Shown here piece after piece: positions 20,871 through 30,859 of a stretch of 64,000 nucleotides of DNA. A program made the translations under genes and the position numbers. Under the pieces are notes generated by a model, which saw only the letters and a program-made list of their open reading frames with translations, did no database searches and was not told where the DNA came from. This stretch comes from Acidovorax defluvii. Its GTDB lineage: Bacteria > Pseudomonadota > Gammaproteobacteria > Burkholderiales > Burkholderiaceae_C. The DNA lies in contig QLTU01000005.1 in assembly GCA_003268905.1 (NCBI GenBank), forward strand, positions 62,001-126,000. Direction: 5' to 3'. The first letter of the stretch is position 1. The number at the start of each line of letters is the position of its first letter.

Positions 20871-22023
20871 ACCCGAGCCAGTTTTTTAGCCGCCCCACCC
20901 CCTGCACCAGGCGCTGCGGGTCTTTGGAGGCAAAGCACCAGCGCAGCCAGCCCTGCGCCTCATCGCCAAAGGCATTGCCGGGCGCCAGGCCCAGCCCCGC
21001 CTCAGCCACCAGGCGTTTGGCGGTGGTCAGCGAATCACCATGCCCCGGCAGGCGAAAGAAGGCATACATGCCACCGCGCGCACTGGCCACCTCTACGCCG
21101 GGCAGCGCCTGCAACAGCGGCACCAGGGTGTCGCGGCACTGCTTCAAGTGCGCCACCACGCGCGGCGTGATCTCGTCAGCGTGTTGCAATGCGGCAATGC
21201 CCGCTCGCTGCGTGAACACGCTGGCGCACGAGGTATTGAACTCGACCAGCTTGCCCATGTGGTGCGTCATGGAGGGCGGCATCACCAGCCAGCCCAGGCG
21301 CCAGCCCGTCATCAAAAAGCTCTTGGAAAAGCTGTGCACCACCACCAGGCGGTCCTCGGGCTCGGCCAGGTCCAGAAAACTGGGGGCGCAGCCATTGGCC
21401 GTGGGCTCGTAATACAGGCGTTCATACACTTCGTCGGCCAGGATCCAAGTGCCCGTGGCGCGGCAATGCGCCAGGATGGCTTGCTGCTCCTCTTGCGTCA
21501 GGGTCCAGCCCGTGGGGTTGTTGGGCGCATTCACCACCAGCAGCTTGGTGGCCGGCGTGATGGCGGCCAGCAACTCGGCCATGTCCAGCGCCCAGGCACC
21601 GCCCGGCTGGGGGCGCAGCGCAACGCAACGCAATTTGGCGCCCATGATCAAGGGCTGCGCCGTCAGGTTGGGCCACACGGGCGTGATGGCCACCACCTCG
21701 TCGCCCGCATCCACCAGCGCCTGCACCGCCAGCATCAGCGCATTGACGCCGCCCGAAGTGATGGCAATGCGGTCGGCGCCCACCGGCCGGTGCAGCCGGC
21801 TTGTGTAGGCCGCCACTTCAGCGCGCAATTCAGGCAAGCCCAGGTTGTGGGCATAAAACGTTTCGCCCCGCTGCAACGAATCGATGGCCGCCTGGCGCAC
21901 CACATCGGGCGTGCCCTCGTCACTCTCGCCAAACCAGAAGGCCAGCACATCGCTGCGCCCCATGCCAGCGTTGGCGACTTCACGGATACGGGATTCTTCG
22001 AGGTTCAGGAGGGCTTGGCGCAT
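20866..22023 (-). CDS. PLP-dependent aminotransferase, class I/II
   Basis: A 385-residue fold-type I aminotransferase. The conserved elements are NAPNNPTGWTL, DEVYERLYY and the PLP-lysine motif SFSKSFLMTGWRLGWLV. The family covers aspartate, alanine and aromatic aminotransferases, and substrate cannot be set from sequence by eye. The gene stands alone on the minus strand upstream of rpsO. The second aminotransferase of the window (57017-58246) is of a different subgroup. Confidence 0.85.
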   Translation of the reverse strand: MRQALLNLEESRIREVANAGMGRSDVLAFWFGESDEGTPDVVRQAAIDSLQRGETFYAHNLGLPELRAEVAAYTSRLHRPVGADRIAITSGGVNALMLAVQALVDAGDEVVAITPVWPNLTAQPLIMGAKLRCVALRPQPGGAWALDMAELLAAITPATKLLVVNAPNNPTGWTLTQEEQQAILAHCRATGTWILADEVYERLYYEPTANGCAPSFLDLAEPEDRLVVVHSFSKSFLMTGWRLGWLVMPPSMTHHMGKLVEFNTSCASVFTQRAGIAALQHADEITPRVVAHLKQCRDTLVPLLQALPGVEVASARGGMYAFFRLPGHGDSLTTAKRLVAEAGLGLAPGNAFGDEAQGWLRWCFASKDPQRLVQGVGRLKNWLGL

Positions 22024-22187
22024 GGTGGTGTGGCAAATGAGCCAAAATAACAGATAACCATCCTATAGGACGGAAGACATTTCAGCGATGGCTGCCTATG
22101 ATGATTCACGCCGATACAGGGCGCCAAAAACGCATGTACCCGGCACACACCACAAGCCACCCACCTTACCCGCACAGAAGGCCATCA

Positions 22188-22490
22188 ATGCAGCCCATCC
22201 TCCAAAGCCCCAAGCAATACGGAATTCATCTGCACCTGTCTGGCGCGCTTTTGAGTGTGTGCCTGTCCCTCGCCGCACTGGCCGCGCCCATGAGCGCACA
22301 CAGCGCTGACACCAAGCCCAAGCCCGCACGCCAGGCCACCGAGCACCCGGCAAAAAAGAAAGGCGCCACCAAGGTCAAGCACCAGCGCAGTTCGTCGGAA
22401 GAATCAACGGCTGAACGCGACCGGCGCCTGTATCGCGAATGCCGCGGCGCACCCAACGCGGGCGCGTGTCTGGGGTATGCGCGCCAGTAA
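22188..22490 (+). CDS. Small secreted hypothetical protein
   Basis: A protein of 100 residues from ATG 22188, which has AGAAGG seven bases upstream; an earlier ATG at 22098 lacks a site. A signal peptide is visible (LSGALLSVCLSLAALAAPMS, cleavage near AHSA). The mature part is strongly basic (KKKGATKVKHQ), then ends ERDRRLYRECRGAPNAGACL with two Cys that could form a disulfide. Proteins with this C-terminal pattern occur in Comamonadaceae but have no known function. It converges on ribD. Confidence 0.6.
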   Translation: MQPILQSPKQYGIHLHLSGALLSVCLSLAALAAPMSAHSADTKPKPARQATEHPAKKKGATKVKHQRSSSEESTAERDRRLYRECRGAPNAGACLGYARQ

Positions 22491-22543
22491 CGTGCGACGG
22501 GCATGCCGCAGCAAACGTGCGCCGGACGTTGACCAAAAACTGA

Positions 22544-23641
22544 TCAGAATCGATCCCGTCCCGCAACGCGCGCAAGCAGTCGCACATCTGAGCCCACCCT
22601 GTCCAGAGCCGTGAAATCCAGGGCCAGCGCCTGCGAGAGTTCAGTCAACGGCCCCCACTGCAGCATGCCGTACCCCTCGCCCAACAATTTGGGTGCCAGA
22701 TACACCAGCAGTTCATCCACCAACCCCTCGCGCACCAGTGAGCCATTGAGCTTGTAGCCCGCCTCTACATGCAGCTCGTTGATCTCGCGGCATCCGAGGT
22801 CCCTCACCATCGCAGCCAGATCGACCTTGCCCCGGCCATTGGGCATAAAAACCACGGTGGCGCCACGCGCCTCCAGCGCATGCATTTTGGAGTCATTTTC
22901 GATCGAAGTGTATATATAAACAGCACGATCAGCTACAAAAAGAGAAGCATCCAGCGGCACCTGCAAAGCACTGTCCACCAGCACCAGGGCCGGCTGCCGG
23001 TCCGTCTGCACCTCGCGCGCATCCAGCCGGGGGTCATCCGCCAGCACTGTACCGATACCTGTCAGCACCGCGCACGCCCGTGCCCGCCACGCATGCCCAT
23101 CGGCACGCGCGTCCGGACCCGTAATCCACTGGCTGGCACCGCTGGGCAGCGCCGTGACCCCATCCAGCGATGCCGCCACCTTCATCCGCACCCAAGGCGT
23201 CTTGCGCACCATGCGGCTGAAGAAACCCAGATTAAGCTCGCGCGATCCTTCAGCCCCCGGCCCAACCTCGACCTGCACACCGGCAGCGCGCAAGCGTGCA
23301 AAGCCCCTGCCCGATACCAGGGGATTGGGATCGGCAATAGACGCCACCACTTTAACGATGCCTGCGTTTACCAATGCATCGCAGCACGGCCCCGTGCGTC
23401 CTTGGTGGGAGCAAGGCTCTAGCGTGACGTAGGCCGTGGCACCTATTACCGAGTAGCCATGCTCATGCGCGTCGCGCAAAGCCATGATTTCGGCATGGGG
23501 GCCACCGGCGCGCTGCGTGGAGCCCTGACCAACAATGGCCCCCGACGGGTCAACAATGACGCACCCCACACGCGGATTTGGCGAGGTTCGATACAGGCCC
23601 TCTAAGGCCAGCCGCAACGCCGCGGCAGTGAAATTCGACAT
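22544..23641 (-). CDS. ribD: Bifunctional diaminohydroxyphosphoribosylaminopyrimidine deaminase / reductase
   Basis: A 365-residue two-domain enzyme of riboflavin synthesis. The N-terminal deaminase has the zinc motif HAEIMAL and PCSHQGRTGPC; the C-terminal reductase domain starts near VRMKVAASLDGVTALPSG and ends with the NADPH-binding LHVEAGYKLNGSLVREGLVDE. The start ATG 23641 (MSNFTAAALRLALEG) is chosen because the 22 upstream in-frame residues do not resemble the family. No other rib gene is adjacent and no FMN riboswitch is seen upstream. It is divergent from the pilus operon. Confidence 0.95.
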   Translation of the reverse strand: MSNFTAAALRLALEGLYRTSPNPRVGCVIVDPSGAIVGQGSTQRAGGPHAEIMALRDAHEHGYSVIGATAYVTLEPCSHQGRTGPCCDALVNAGIVKVVASIADPNPLVSGRGFARLRAAGVQVEVGPGAEGSRELNLGFFSRMVRKTPWVRMKVAASLDGVTALPSGASQWITGPDARADGHAWRARACAVLTGIGTVLADDPRLDAREVQTDRQPALVLVDSALQVPLDASLFVADRAVYIYTSIENDSKMHALEARGATVVFMPNGRGKVDLAAMVRDLGCREINELHVEAGYKLNGSLVREGLVDELLVYLAPKLLGEGYGMLQWGPLTELSQALALDFTALDRVGSDVRLLARVAGRDRF

Positions 23642-23782
23642 AAACACCCTCAGGCACAAACCTGCCCAGCCCAACAATGGCAAAAAGCTTAACACCGGGT
23701 TCAGCATTCTTTTGGGCCCAGCGGTTCATTGGCAAGCACGAACGGCATCTATGCTGCGGCGTCAGTTCGTAAGATAAGGGGC

Positions 23783-24433
23783 ATGACAAACCGACTTTCT
23801 ATTGCCTGTTCCTCCCAACAGGGCAGGCGCAACCCTCGCACCTTCAGTCGCACCTCAAAAGGCTTCAGTTTGATCGAAGTCTTGGTAGCGATTGTCATTT
23901 TGGCCTTCGGAATGCTGGGTACCGTGGGGATGCAGGCCTTCGCACTCCGCGCAAACCGGGACGCACGCCTTCAAGCCCAAGCCACCTTACTGGCGCGCGA
24001 ACTGGCAGAAATGATGCGCGGCAACAAGGAAATTGCGGTCAAGACTACCAGTACAGACAACCCCTATCTGGTCAGTGCAATGACGATAGCGACCCCTGTC
24101 TATTGCATGAGTATTGCAAACGCCGCCACCGGCTGCACCACCACCACCGATGTGGCAAGCGCAGAAATGACCGACTGGCTCGCACGGGTTGCAGCGGAAC
24201 TACCCGACGCAAGGGTTACCGTCTGCTTTGACGGAGCCCCCTTTGACACCAATGGCCTCCCCCAATGGACATGCAACGCCACGGGCGCCGACGAAATCGT
24301 CTATATCAAAATCGGATGGACCCGCGCAGGCACCGACAGGAGCCAAACGGGAAGTGCTGCCCTGGAGAGAGCCAGCGACACAGGCAGTCGTCCATATGTG
24401 ATTTTCCCTGTCACCGGTGGGAACGCAGCATGA
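23783..24433 (+). CDS. pilV: Type IV pilus minor pilin PilV
   Basis: A 216-residue class III prepilin. The PilD cleavage site is SKG/FSLIEVLVAIVILAFGML with Phe+1 and Glu+5. The C-terminal part is globular with paired cysteines. First gene of the minor pilin operon, which primes pilus assembly and carries PilY1 to the tip. ATG 23783 follows AAGGGG closely; the frame is open 18 codons further upstream. Its stop overlaps pilW by 4 bp (ATGA). A weak promoter-like pair TTGGCA-15-TATGCT (23729-23755) lies upstream. Confidence 0.85.
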   Translation: MTNRLSIACSSQQGRRNPRTFSRTSKGFSLIEVLVAIVILAFGMLGTVGMQAFALRANRDARLQAQATLLARELAEMMRGNKEIAVKTTSTDNPYLVSAMTIATPVYCMSIANAATGCTTTTDVASAEMTDWLARVAAELPDARVTVCFDGAPFDTNGLPQWTCNATGADEIVYIKIGWTRAGTDRSQTGSAALERASDTGSRPYVIFPVTGGNAA

Positions 24434-25479
24434 GAACGCACGCCACCCCATTGGCCCGACCGACCCAGTATGGTTATACGCTGTTGCAGCGCGGCATGAC
24501 CCTGATCGAGCTGCTAGTGGCCATGACACTCGGCCTCTTGATCGCGCTGGCTGCGGCAGCCGCGCTCCTGGTGTCGCGCCAGGGCTTCACGGCCGTGGAT
24601 GCATCCTCGCAACTGCGGGACAACGGCCGCTTCCTCCAGAGCATCGCCCAAAGACTGGGTGTGCAGGCTGGCTATAAAGACCTCACGTTTGCGACCAACA
24701 CCGCAGCGCAATCAAATAGCCCGGCTGGCGTAGGCCCCGAGGGCATCCGCCCCTATGTCTTTGGCCTGAACAATGCATCACGCACCTCCACCAACACATG
24801 GGATCAAGGGACGGCACGCACATCTACCCAACTCGGCTATGGCAGCGACATTCTGGTATTGCGCTACCAAACCTCCGCAGCCAATCCCACCGCGACCACA
24901 TCTGATGAAACGATCATCGACTGTGCAGGCGTTGCGCCCACAACAGCGCCAACGGGGGCAGATGACACGATAGTGAGCATTCTGCATGTAGGGGTAGGCG
25001 TTGACGGAGAGCCGTCACTGATGTGCTCCCGCTCCAACACCGGGGACGCCCCCTACGATACCCAGCCTCTGGTGCAGGGCGTGGAAAACTTCCAGGTGCT
25101 CTATGGCGTCGATGGCGTGGCCCCTGGCAATACGGTGGTGCCTATTGCTGCAGCGCCCGACTCGATTCCCGAACGCTATTTGCGGGCCGATCAACTGACC
25201 GTAGCAGGTAACGACATTGCCACCTACGCCAACTGGCGCCGGGTACGCAGCATACGCATCGGCGTTGTGCTGCGGGGTGCACCTGGCTCTGCGGTGGACC
25301 GAACCAGCCAGACCTTCTATCCACTGGGTGTTTCAAAGGGCTCGACTGCGGGTACGCCGGGCTCTGCATTTGCAAACAACTCGAACGACCCTGGCACCGT
25401 ATTTACCCCTACAACAGACGGCCGCCTGCGCCAGGCCATGACCTTTACCGTGCATTTACGTAATTACCAGGGGGAATAA
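24430..25479 (+). CDS. pilW: Type IV pilus minor pilin PilW
   Basis: A 349-residue minor pilin with prepilin site LLQRG/MTLIELLVAMTLGLLIAL (Met+1, Glu+5), followed by a long globular domain that includes DASSQLRDNGRFLQSI, typical of PilW. It interacts with PilX and PilV in the tip complex. The start ATG 24430 overlaps the pilV stop; the longer open frame lies inside pilV. Confidence 0.88.
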   Translation: MRTHATPLARPTQYGYTLLQRGMTLIELLVAMTLGLLIALAAAAALLVSRQGFTAVDASSQLRDNGRFLQSIAQRLGVQAGYKDLTFATNTAAQSNSPAGVGPEGIRPYVFGLNNASRTSTNTWDQGTARTSTQLGYGSDILVLRYQTSAANPTATTSDETIIDCAGVAPTTAPTGADDTIVSILHVGVGVDGEPSLMCSRSNTGDAPYDTQPLVQGVENFQVLYGVDGVAPGNTVVPIAAAPDSIPERYLRADQLTVAGNDIATYANWRRVRSIRIGVVLRGAPGSAVDRTSQTFYPLGVSKGSTAGTPGSAFANNSNDPGTVFTPTTDGRLRQAMTFTVHLRNYQGE

Positions 25480-25483
25480 AAAA

Positions 25484-26119
25484 ATGACGACACCCACCTC
25501 AGCATGTCCCCCCAGGACTTTAATACCAAGCGATTTTCAAAAACAGCACGGCCTTTCCCTCATCATCGTCATGCTGATACTGATTGTCGTATCAGTACTG
25601 GGAATTGGTGGCATCCAGATTGCCATGATGGGGGAACGCGGAACCCGCAATGACAGGGATATGCAAATCGCTTGGCAAGGTGCCGAAGCGGGTCTGATTG
25701 ACGCCGAGTTTGATATCGAGGGCCAGCCCGCAAGCTCCTCCAACAAGAGAAATGCTATTTTCAAACGCGGGGAAGTGGACATCCCAAAGTTTATTGTCAA
25801 TTGCGGTGATTCAGGTCAAAGCATTGGCCTTTGCCAATTGAATGACATTGGAGCAAAACCTGCGTGGTTGGCCGTTGATTTCACTGCCACAGGCAGTGGC
25901 GCCAAAACAGTAGCGCTGGGCACATATACGGGCCGTGTTTTTCCATCAGGGGCAAAAGGCATTCAGCCCGCCAACGCTCCTCGATACGTAATTGAGCTCA
26001 CTCAAGATCCAAGCAAATCCAGAACGGATCCTAATTCTTATGTGTACCGCGTCACCTCCATGGGTTTTGGCCCCAATGCCGAAACACAAGCCGTTCTGCA
26101 AATGATTTACCGCAATTGA
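25484..26119 (+). CDS. pilX: Type IV pilus assembly protein PilX
   Basis: A 211-residue minor pilin with the short leader KQHG/LSLIIVMLILIVVSVL. Position +5 is Ile instead of Glu, which is normal for PilX. The conserved AWQGAEAGLIDAE follows the hydrophobic helix, as in PilX N-terminal domains. The gene is noticeably more AT-rich than pilV and pilW. It begins 4 bp after pilW. Confidence 0.82.
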   Translation: MTTPTSACPPRTLIPSDFQKQHGLSLIIVMLILIVVSVLGIGGIQIAMMGERGTRNDRDMQIAWQGAEAGLIDAEFDIEGQPASSSNKRNAIFKRGEVDIPKFIVNCGDSGQSIGLCQLNDIGAKPAWLAVDFTATGSGAKTVALGTYTGRVFPSGAKGIQPANAPRYVIELTQDPSKSRTDPNSYVYRVTSMGFGPNAETQAVLQMIYRN

Positions 26120-26128
26120 GGGAATGCC

Positions 26129-29100
26129 ATGTTTAACTCCACCTTCAACGTTAGTGCCCCCAGCATATTTCGACGGGCCGTTCATAGTCTACGAAAACTG
26201 GTTCCGCAAAGCCCACGAGGTTATTTGGCATGGAGCCTTGTCCCGATTGCCATTGCGACTTCTTTGGTCGCGGTGGGAAGTGGCACCCCCCCAGCCATTC
26301 CACCAGTCACCCTAGCCACAGAGCCCTTGTACGCCGCCATGGTGGTGGACAAACCCGCCATAGCTCTGGCGCTCTCGGTGGAGTTCCCTACTGTCGGGGC
26401 ACAATATGTTGAACAACCCAACACCACCGATGACAGTTCATACAGCTTTGAGAAGGAATATTTAGGATATTATGATGCAGAAGCCTGCTACATCTACAAT
26501 AATAGCCCGACGGAAACCCCTCCATCCGGCTTTTCCTCGCCAGATCTGAAGCGTTTCGATCGCAGCAATTCGGCAATCAATCGCAAATGTACCGGCGAAA
26601 CATTCAGCGGTAATTTTTTGAATTGGGCATCCAGTTCGGCTGTCGATATGTTGCGCCTAGCCCTTTCTGGCGGGGACCGATATATTGATACACCATCACT
26701 TACCATCTTGCAGCGAGCAGTCTTGCCCGACTCATCGGTTTCAACAAACTTCTGGAACGGCACCAACTTCCCATCCAAAAATTTGACAAGGGCGGGTAAA
26801 AATTCTGCCAACGATTTTTGGGGTGCCATTCCACAGTCAATGCGTGCCACAGCGGGCACTAGTAACATTGCCATTGCGAATGATAAGAATAAAATATACT
26901 TTCGTGTTGGCACCAAAAGCGGAAACACTAATGCTAGCGCCACCAACTACACCTTAGGTTCCACTGGCGCCATAAAAAGCAACACAGACGGATTTTTTTA
27001 TGCGCGCGTCAAAGTTTGCGAATCAGATACATCGGGGGCACTGCTGGACAATAGAGACTACGAATTGTGCAAGCAATACCCAGCAGGAAATTACAAGCCC
27101 ACAGGCGCCATCCAAAAGTACAGCAACCAGTTGCGTCTTGCAGCATTCGGATACATGCCGCAAACCAAAAATAACAGCGCTGGCGGCGCGACGTTTGGCG
27201 GAGTTCTTCGGGCACCAATGAAATATGTTGGAGCAAAAACCTATAATATTAACGGACAAGACAACACCTCCAGCACCGGCAATCCAAATGCCGAGTGGAA
27301 TTCCAATACTGGCGAATTTATAAAAAATCCCGATTCAGACACAGAATTTGGAAATAGCGGCGTCATCAATTACCTCAATAAATTTGGACGAACTGGAACA
27401 ACCCAGGGACTCTACAAATATTACGACCCACTTGGCGAACTTTATTACGAAACCCTGCGATATTTACAGGGATTGCCTCCCACTTCAGCTGCAATCTCAG
27501 GCGTCACCACGGCGATGAAAGACGGTTTTCCGGTCTACACAACATGGAACGATCCTTATGGTGGAGGGCGCACCCCAAGCTCCGATTATTCCTGCTTAAA
27601 AAGCAACATTGTCGTCATCGGGGATGTAAACATTGACAGTAGTGGCTCAAGTCGCTACCCAAGCACAAGTGCCACAAATAATGTACCAGACATAACTGGA
27701 TGGCTAAACACCGTTAACAATTTTGAAAAGGGTGCCTCCTCCAACTATGTCGACGGCCAAGGCGTAACCCGTTCCACAGGAAATCCAAACACACCCAACA
27801 ACAGCATGCCATCGGACAAAATGATTGGCTTGTCATATTGGGCGCATACACACGATATCCGCGGAACCAACTGGACTGGCGAAGGTGGCCCGACTGGAAA
27901 GCAGCGCCCAGGCCTTCGGGTAAAAACATTTACTTTTGACGTTAATGAGTTTGCCGAGCAAAAACCCGATAATGTTCGTCGCAATCAGAATGAATTATTC
28001 ATGACGGCAAAGTACGGCGGTTTTCAATCCGATCCAAGCAACGCTGAAAAAAAACCCTACAACACTTTTGGCAATCCATTCAAAAGGCAAGATGGAACTA
28101 ACGACAACGATGTATGGCGAGATCCAAATCGGCTTGGACCAAATGGCGCGTCGGGTGGTATTGGCGAAGCCAGCACCTACTATCTACAAAGCGATGCGCG
28201 TGGCGTGCTTTCTGCTTTTGACGAAATCTTCAGCCGTGCATCTACCAGTTCGCGCAGCGTGGCTGGTGGCGGTTTGAGTACGGGCAGCAAGGTGACCAGT
28301 GGCTCGTTGTCGTATTCAGCGAAATTCGACACCAGCAACTGGAACGGCGATGTGGTGGCCGAGCCCATCAGTCAGAACGCCACGACCAAAGATCTGGTGA
28401 TCGGAAGCGCCTTGTGGAGCGCGGCGCAGCGGCTCGACAACATGACTTCACCCTCGGCCAATCGCAAGATTTTTGTTGGCAGAGCGGGGGCAACAACCAC
28501 CCCTACGGCGACTGCTTTTACCTGGGCCGCCATAGATGCCACTTTGCAAGCAGACCTGAACAAGGCCAGTCCATCAGCTGCCACAGATACGTTGGGCTCT
28601 GACCGACTGACCTATCTTCGCGGAGATAAAACCAAGGAAGGCGCGCCCTTCAGAGTGCGTAGTTCATTGCTGGGGGATATTGTCAGTTCCAACGTCGTGT
28701 ATTCAGGCGCACTTTCCAAGGCATTCACCGGCACGGGGTATGCGGCGTTCCGCTCAGCATATGGCTCACGCACGGCGGCCGTGTTTGCGGGCGCCAACGA
28801 CGGCATGCTCCATGCCTTCAATGCAGCCACTGGCGATGAACTGTTTGCCTTCATACCCAGTTGGTTGGGTCGCAATCTGTCGGCGCTGGCAGACCCTGCC
28901 TACATCAACAATCACCAGAACTATGTGGACGCCCCCGCCGCAGTAGGGGAAGCCCAGGTAGCCAACACAGGTGCGGCCACGGACTGGAAAACCGTACTGG
29001 TTTCTGGTACGGGCGGAGGCGGCTCGGGTGTCTTTGCACTGGATGTCTCTGACCCCTCCAACTTTGGTGCGTCCAACGTGATGTGGGAGTTCACGCGAGC

Positions 29101-30328
29101 CGACGACGAAGACATGGGCCAGGTGATCGGCGAGCCGAAGATCCTGAAGATCAAGACCAGCGGGACCAGCGCCACGGCAACCTACCGCTGGTTTGCCGTG
29201 GTGGGCAGTGGCGTGAACAACTATGTGCCAGACAGCGCCAACCGGTTCAGCGCCACGGGCAAACCCGCCCTGTTCCTGCTGGCGCTCGACAAACCCGCAG
29301 GCACGGCCTGGGCGCTGGGTACCAACTACTTCAAAGTGTCCGTGCCCACCGATGCCACGATCGCTGCAACCCAGGCCGCAGGCCTTGCCAACTTCAGCGC
29401 CTTGTTCGGCGCCCAGGGCGAAATGACGGACATCTACATGGGCGACCTTCATGGGTCACTCTGGAGGCTGCAATTCAGCGGCAAGCCCACGGCGGACTGG
29501 AACATGGACACGCTGTCGTTCTTCAACAAGGGCACCGCCACCAGTCCTATTCCTTATCCGCTGTATATCGCCCGCACGGGTGATGCAACGCCGAAAATTC
29601 AGCCCATCGTTGCTGCCCCCACGCCTTTTGTCGGTCCCAAGGTGGGCGGCGTGGAGTCGTTTTACGTGGCAATTGGCACCGGCAAGTACCTGGAATCGGG
29701 TGACAACATATCCACCACGCAACAGAGCTTCTATGTCGTTTACGACAACGGCTCCACAGCGGCAGATAGCAGCCCCATAGCGAGCGCAATTTCGGGCCGT
29801 GGCAGATTGGCTGCCGGGACAGTAAACACCACAACCAGAACAGTGACCGTGAACGCCTTCAAATGGGGACGCCCCGCGTCGAACACGGACACTACACAGC
29901 GCGCCGGTTGGTATTTCGATTTACCTGATTCTGGCGAACGGATTGACCAAGCGGCGCTGAACGTGGGCTCCTTGTATGCAGCAGTCAACTCAAAAATCCC
30001 GGGCTCCACTGCTGCAGGCGCGGGGTCGTGCACCAACACACTAGGCGGCGGCAATCAATACTTCCTGAATATCAACAATGGCTCAGGAACTTATACGCCA
30101 TCCACCATGGGCTTGCTTGGCCAACCAGTAATGCTCACCAGCGATGACGAAACTGTGGTGAGCAAAAGCGACAGCACAGGCAAGCGTATTCGCACGGTGA
30201 CCCATCGCCGTTTTAGTGCAGCACAAGGTGGCATTGACACCAGTGCCGCTCCCGTGACTACAAAGGAAACCATTGGACGTCTGAGCTGGCGCCAAATATT
30301 CAATTACCAAGACATGAAAAACAAATAA
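26129..30328 (+). CDS. pilY1: Type IV pilus tip adhesin / biogenesis factor PilY1 (PilC)
   Basis: A 1399-residue secreted protein with a signal-anchor-like hydrophobic N-terminus (LVPIAIATSLVAVG). Residues about 60-680 form the variable adhesin half; ALALSVEFPTVGAQY replaces the DxSxS metal site of vWA-type PilY1 proteins. From about residue 690 (ASTSSRSVAGGGLSTGSKVT) the conserved PilY1 C-terminal beta-propeller begins, with blades marked by FAGANDGMLHAFNAATGDEL and VLVSGTGGGGSGVFALDVSD. It supports pilus extension and adhesion at the tip. Base composition changes sharply near 28180: the 5' half is AT-rich, the 3' half GC-rich like the chromosome. Confidence 0.92.
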   Translation: MFNSTFNVSAPSIFRRAVHSLRKLVPQSPRGYLAWSLVPIAIATSLVAVGSGTPPAIPPVTLATEPLYAAMVVDKPAIALALSVEFPTVGAQYVEQPNTTDDSSYSFEKEYLGYYDAEACYIYNNSPTETPPSGFSSPDLKRFDRSNSAINRKCTGETFSGNFLNWASSSAVDMLRLALSGGDRYIDTPSLTILQRAVLPDSSVSTNFWNGTNFPSKNLTRAGKNSANDFWGAIPQSMRATAGTSNIAIANDKNKIYFRVGTKSGNTNASATNYTLGSTGAIKSNTDGFFYARVKVCESDTSGALLDNRDYELCKQYPAGNYKPTGAIQKYSNQLRLAAFGYMPQTKNNSAGGATFGGVLRAPMKYVGAKTYNINGQDNTSSTGNPNAEWNSNTGEFIKNPDSDTEFGNSGVINYLNKFGRTGTTQGLYKYYDPLGELYYETLRYLQGLPPTSAAISGVTTAMKDGFPVYTTWNDPYGGGRTPSSDYSCLKSNIVVIGDVNIDSSGSSRYPSTSATNNVPDITGWLNTVNNFEKGASSNYVDGQGVTRSTGNPNTPNNSMPSDKMIGLSYWAHTHDIRGTNWTGEGGPTGKQRPGLRVKTFTFDVNEFAEQKPDNVRRNQNELFMTAKYGGFQSDPSNAEKKPYNTFGNPFKRQDGTNDNDVWRDPNRLGPNGASGGIGEASTYYLQSDARGVLSAFDEIFSRASTSSRSVAGGGLSTGSKVTSGSLSYSAKFDTSNWNGDVVAEPISQNATTKDLVIGSALWSAAQRLDNMTSPSANRKIFVGRAGATTTPTATAFTWAAIDATLQADLNKASPSAATDTLGSDRLTYLRGDKTKEGAPFRVRSSLLGDIVSSNVVYSGALSKAFTGTGYAAFRSAYGSRTAAVFAGANDGMLHAFNAATGDELFAFIPSWLGRNLSALADPAYINNHQNYVDAPAAVGEAQVANTGAATDWKTVLVSGTGGGGSGVFALDVSDPSNFGASNVMWEFTRADDEDMGQVIGEPKILKIKTSGTSATATYRWFAVVGSGVNNYVPDSANRFSATGKPALFLLALDKPAGTAWALGTNYFKVSVPTDATIAATQAAGLANFSALFGAQGEMTDIYMGDLHGSLWRLQFSGKPTADWNMDTLSFFNKGTATSPIPYPLYIARTGDATPKIQPIVAAPTPFVGPKVGGVESFYVAIGTGKYLESGDNISTTQQSFYVVYDNGSTAADSSPIASAISGRGRLAAGTVNTTTRTVTVNAFKWGRPASNTDTTQRAGWYFDLPDSGERIDQAALNVGSLYAAVNSKIPGSTAAGAGSCTNTLGGGNQYFLNINNGSGTYTPSTMGLLGQPVMLTSDDETVVSKSDSTGKRIRTVTHRRFSAAQGGIDTSAAPVTTKETIGRLSWRQIFNYQDMKNK

Positions 30329-30340
30329 GAATGAAGTTTT

Positions 30341-30859
30341 ATGATAATTTTTAAAAAATCTTCCCAAGGCTTCACTCTCATTGAACTCATGATTGTGGTG
30401 GCGATTATCGGAATACTAGCGGCCGTCGCGTATCCAGCGTACACCGACTCGATTCTGAAAGGTCGCCGTGCCCAAGGCCGAACAGCCGTGGCGGAATTGA
30501 TGCAGCAGCAAGAGCGCTATATCACGCAGCGCAACTGCTATCTTGGCTTTACTACCAATTCATCGGGTGTGGCAACAGCAACTGCACCTTCGCCCAGTAC
30601 GGCTTGTGGTGGAGTCACAGCGACATCTGTGCCATTCAAGACCTTCTCTGGGGATGATCTGGCCAACTCGCACTATCTGGTCAGTGCTGACACCTGCCCT
30701 AATGGTGGGAGCACGCTCTCGATTGCGGACTGTGTTCGAGTGACGGCAACCCCCATCAAGGCGGATCCACAAGTAGGCGCCTTGCAGTTGACAAGTACCG
30801 GCACCAAAACCTGTACCGGCACAGCCGCCTCCACCAATTCCAAACTTTGCTGGCCATGA
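30341..30859 (+). CDS. pilE: Type IV pilin-like protein PilE
   Basis: A 172-residue class IVa prepilin: short basic leader, site [21 protein letters not shown] with Phe+1 and Glu+5, then [20 protein letters not shown] of the N-terminal helix. The C-terminal Cys pair ([15 protein letters not shown]) would close the D-loop. In this operon position, after pilY1, PilE is a minor pilin that links the PilVWX-PilY1 tip to the fibre. It begins 12 bp after pilY1. Confidence 0.88.
   Translation: MIIFKKSSQGFTLIELMIVVAIIGILAAVAYPAYTDSILKGRRAQGRTAVAELMQQQERYITQRNCYLGFTTNSSGVATATAPSPSTACGGVTATSVPFKTFSGDDLANSHYLVSADTCPNGGSTLSIADCVRVTATPIKADPQVGALQLTSTGTKTCTGTAASTNSKLCWP

Noticed and set aside
22880-22960. 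AT-rich patch in ribD (VYIYTSIENDSKMHAL) suspected as an inserted dispersed repeat
   Set aside because: It lacks the AGCGCTT core and pairing arms; it may be just a locally diverged stretch of the reductase domain.
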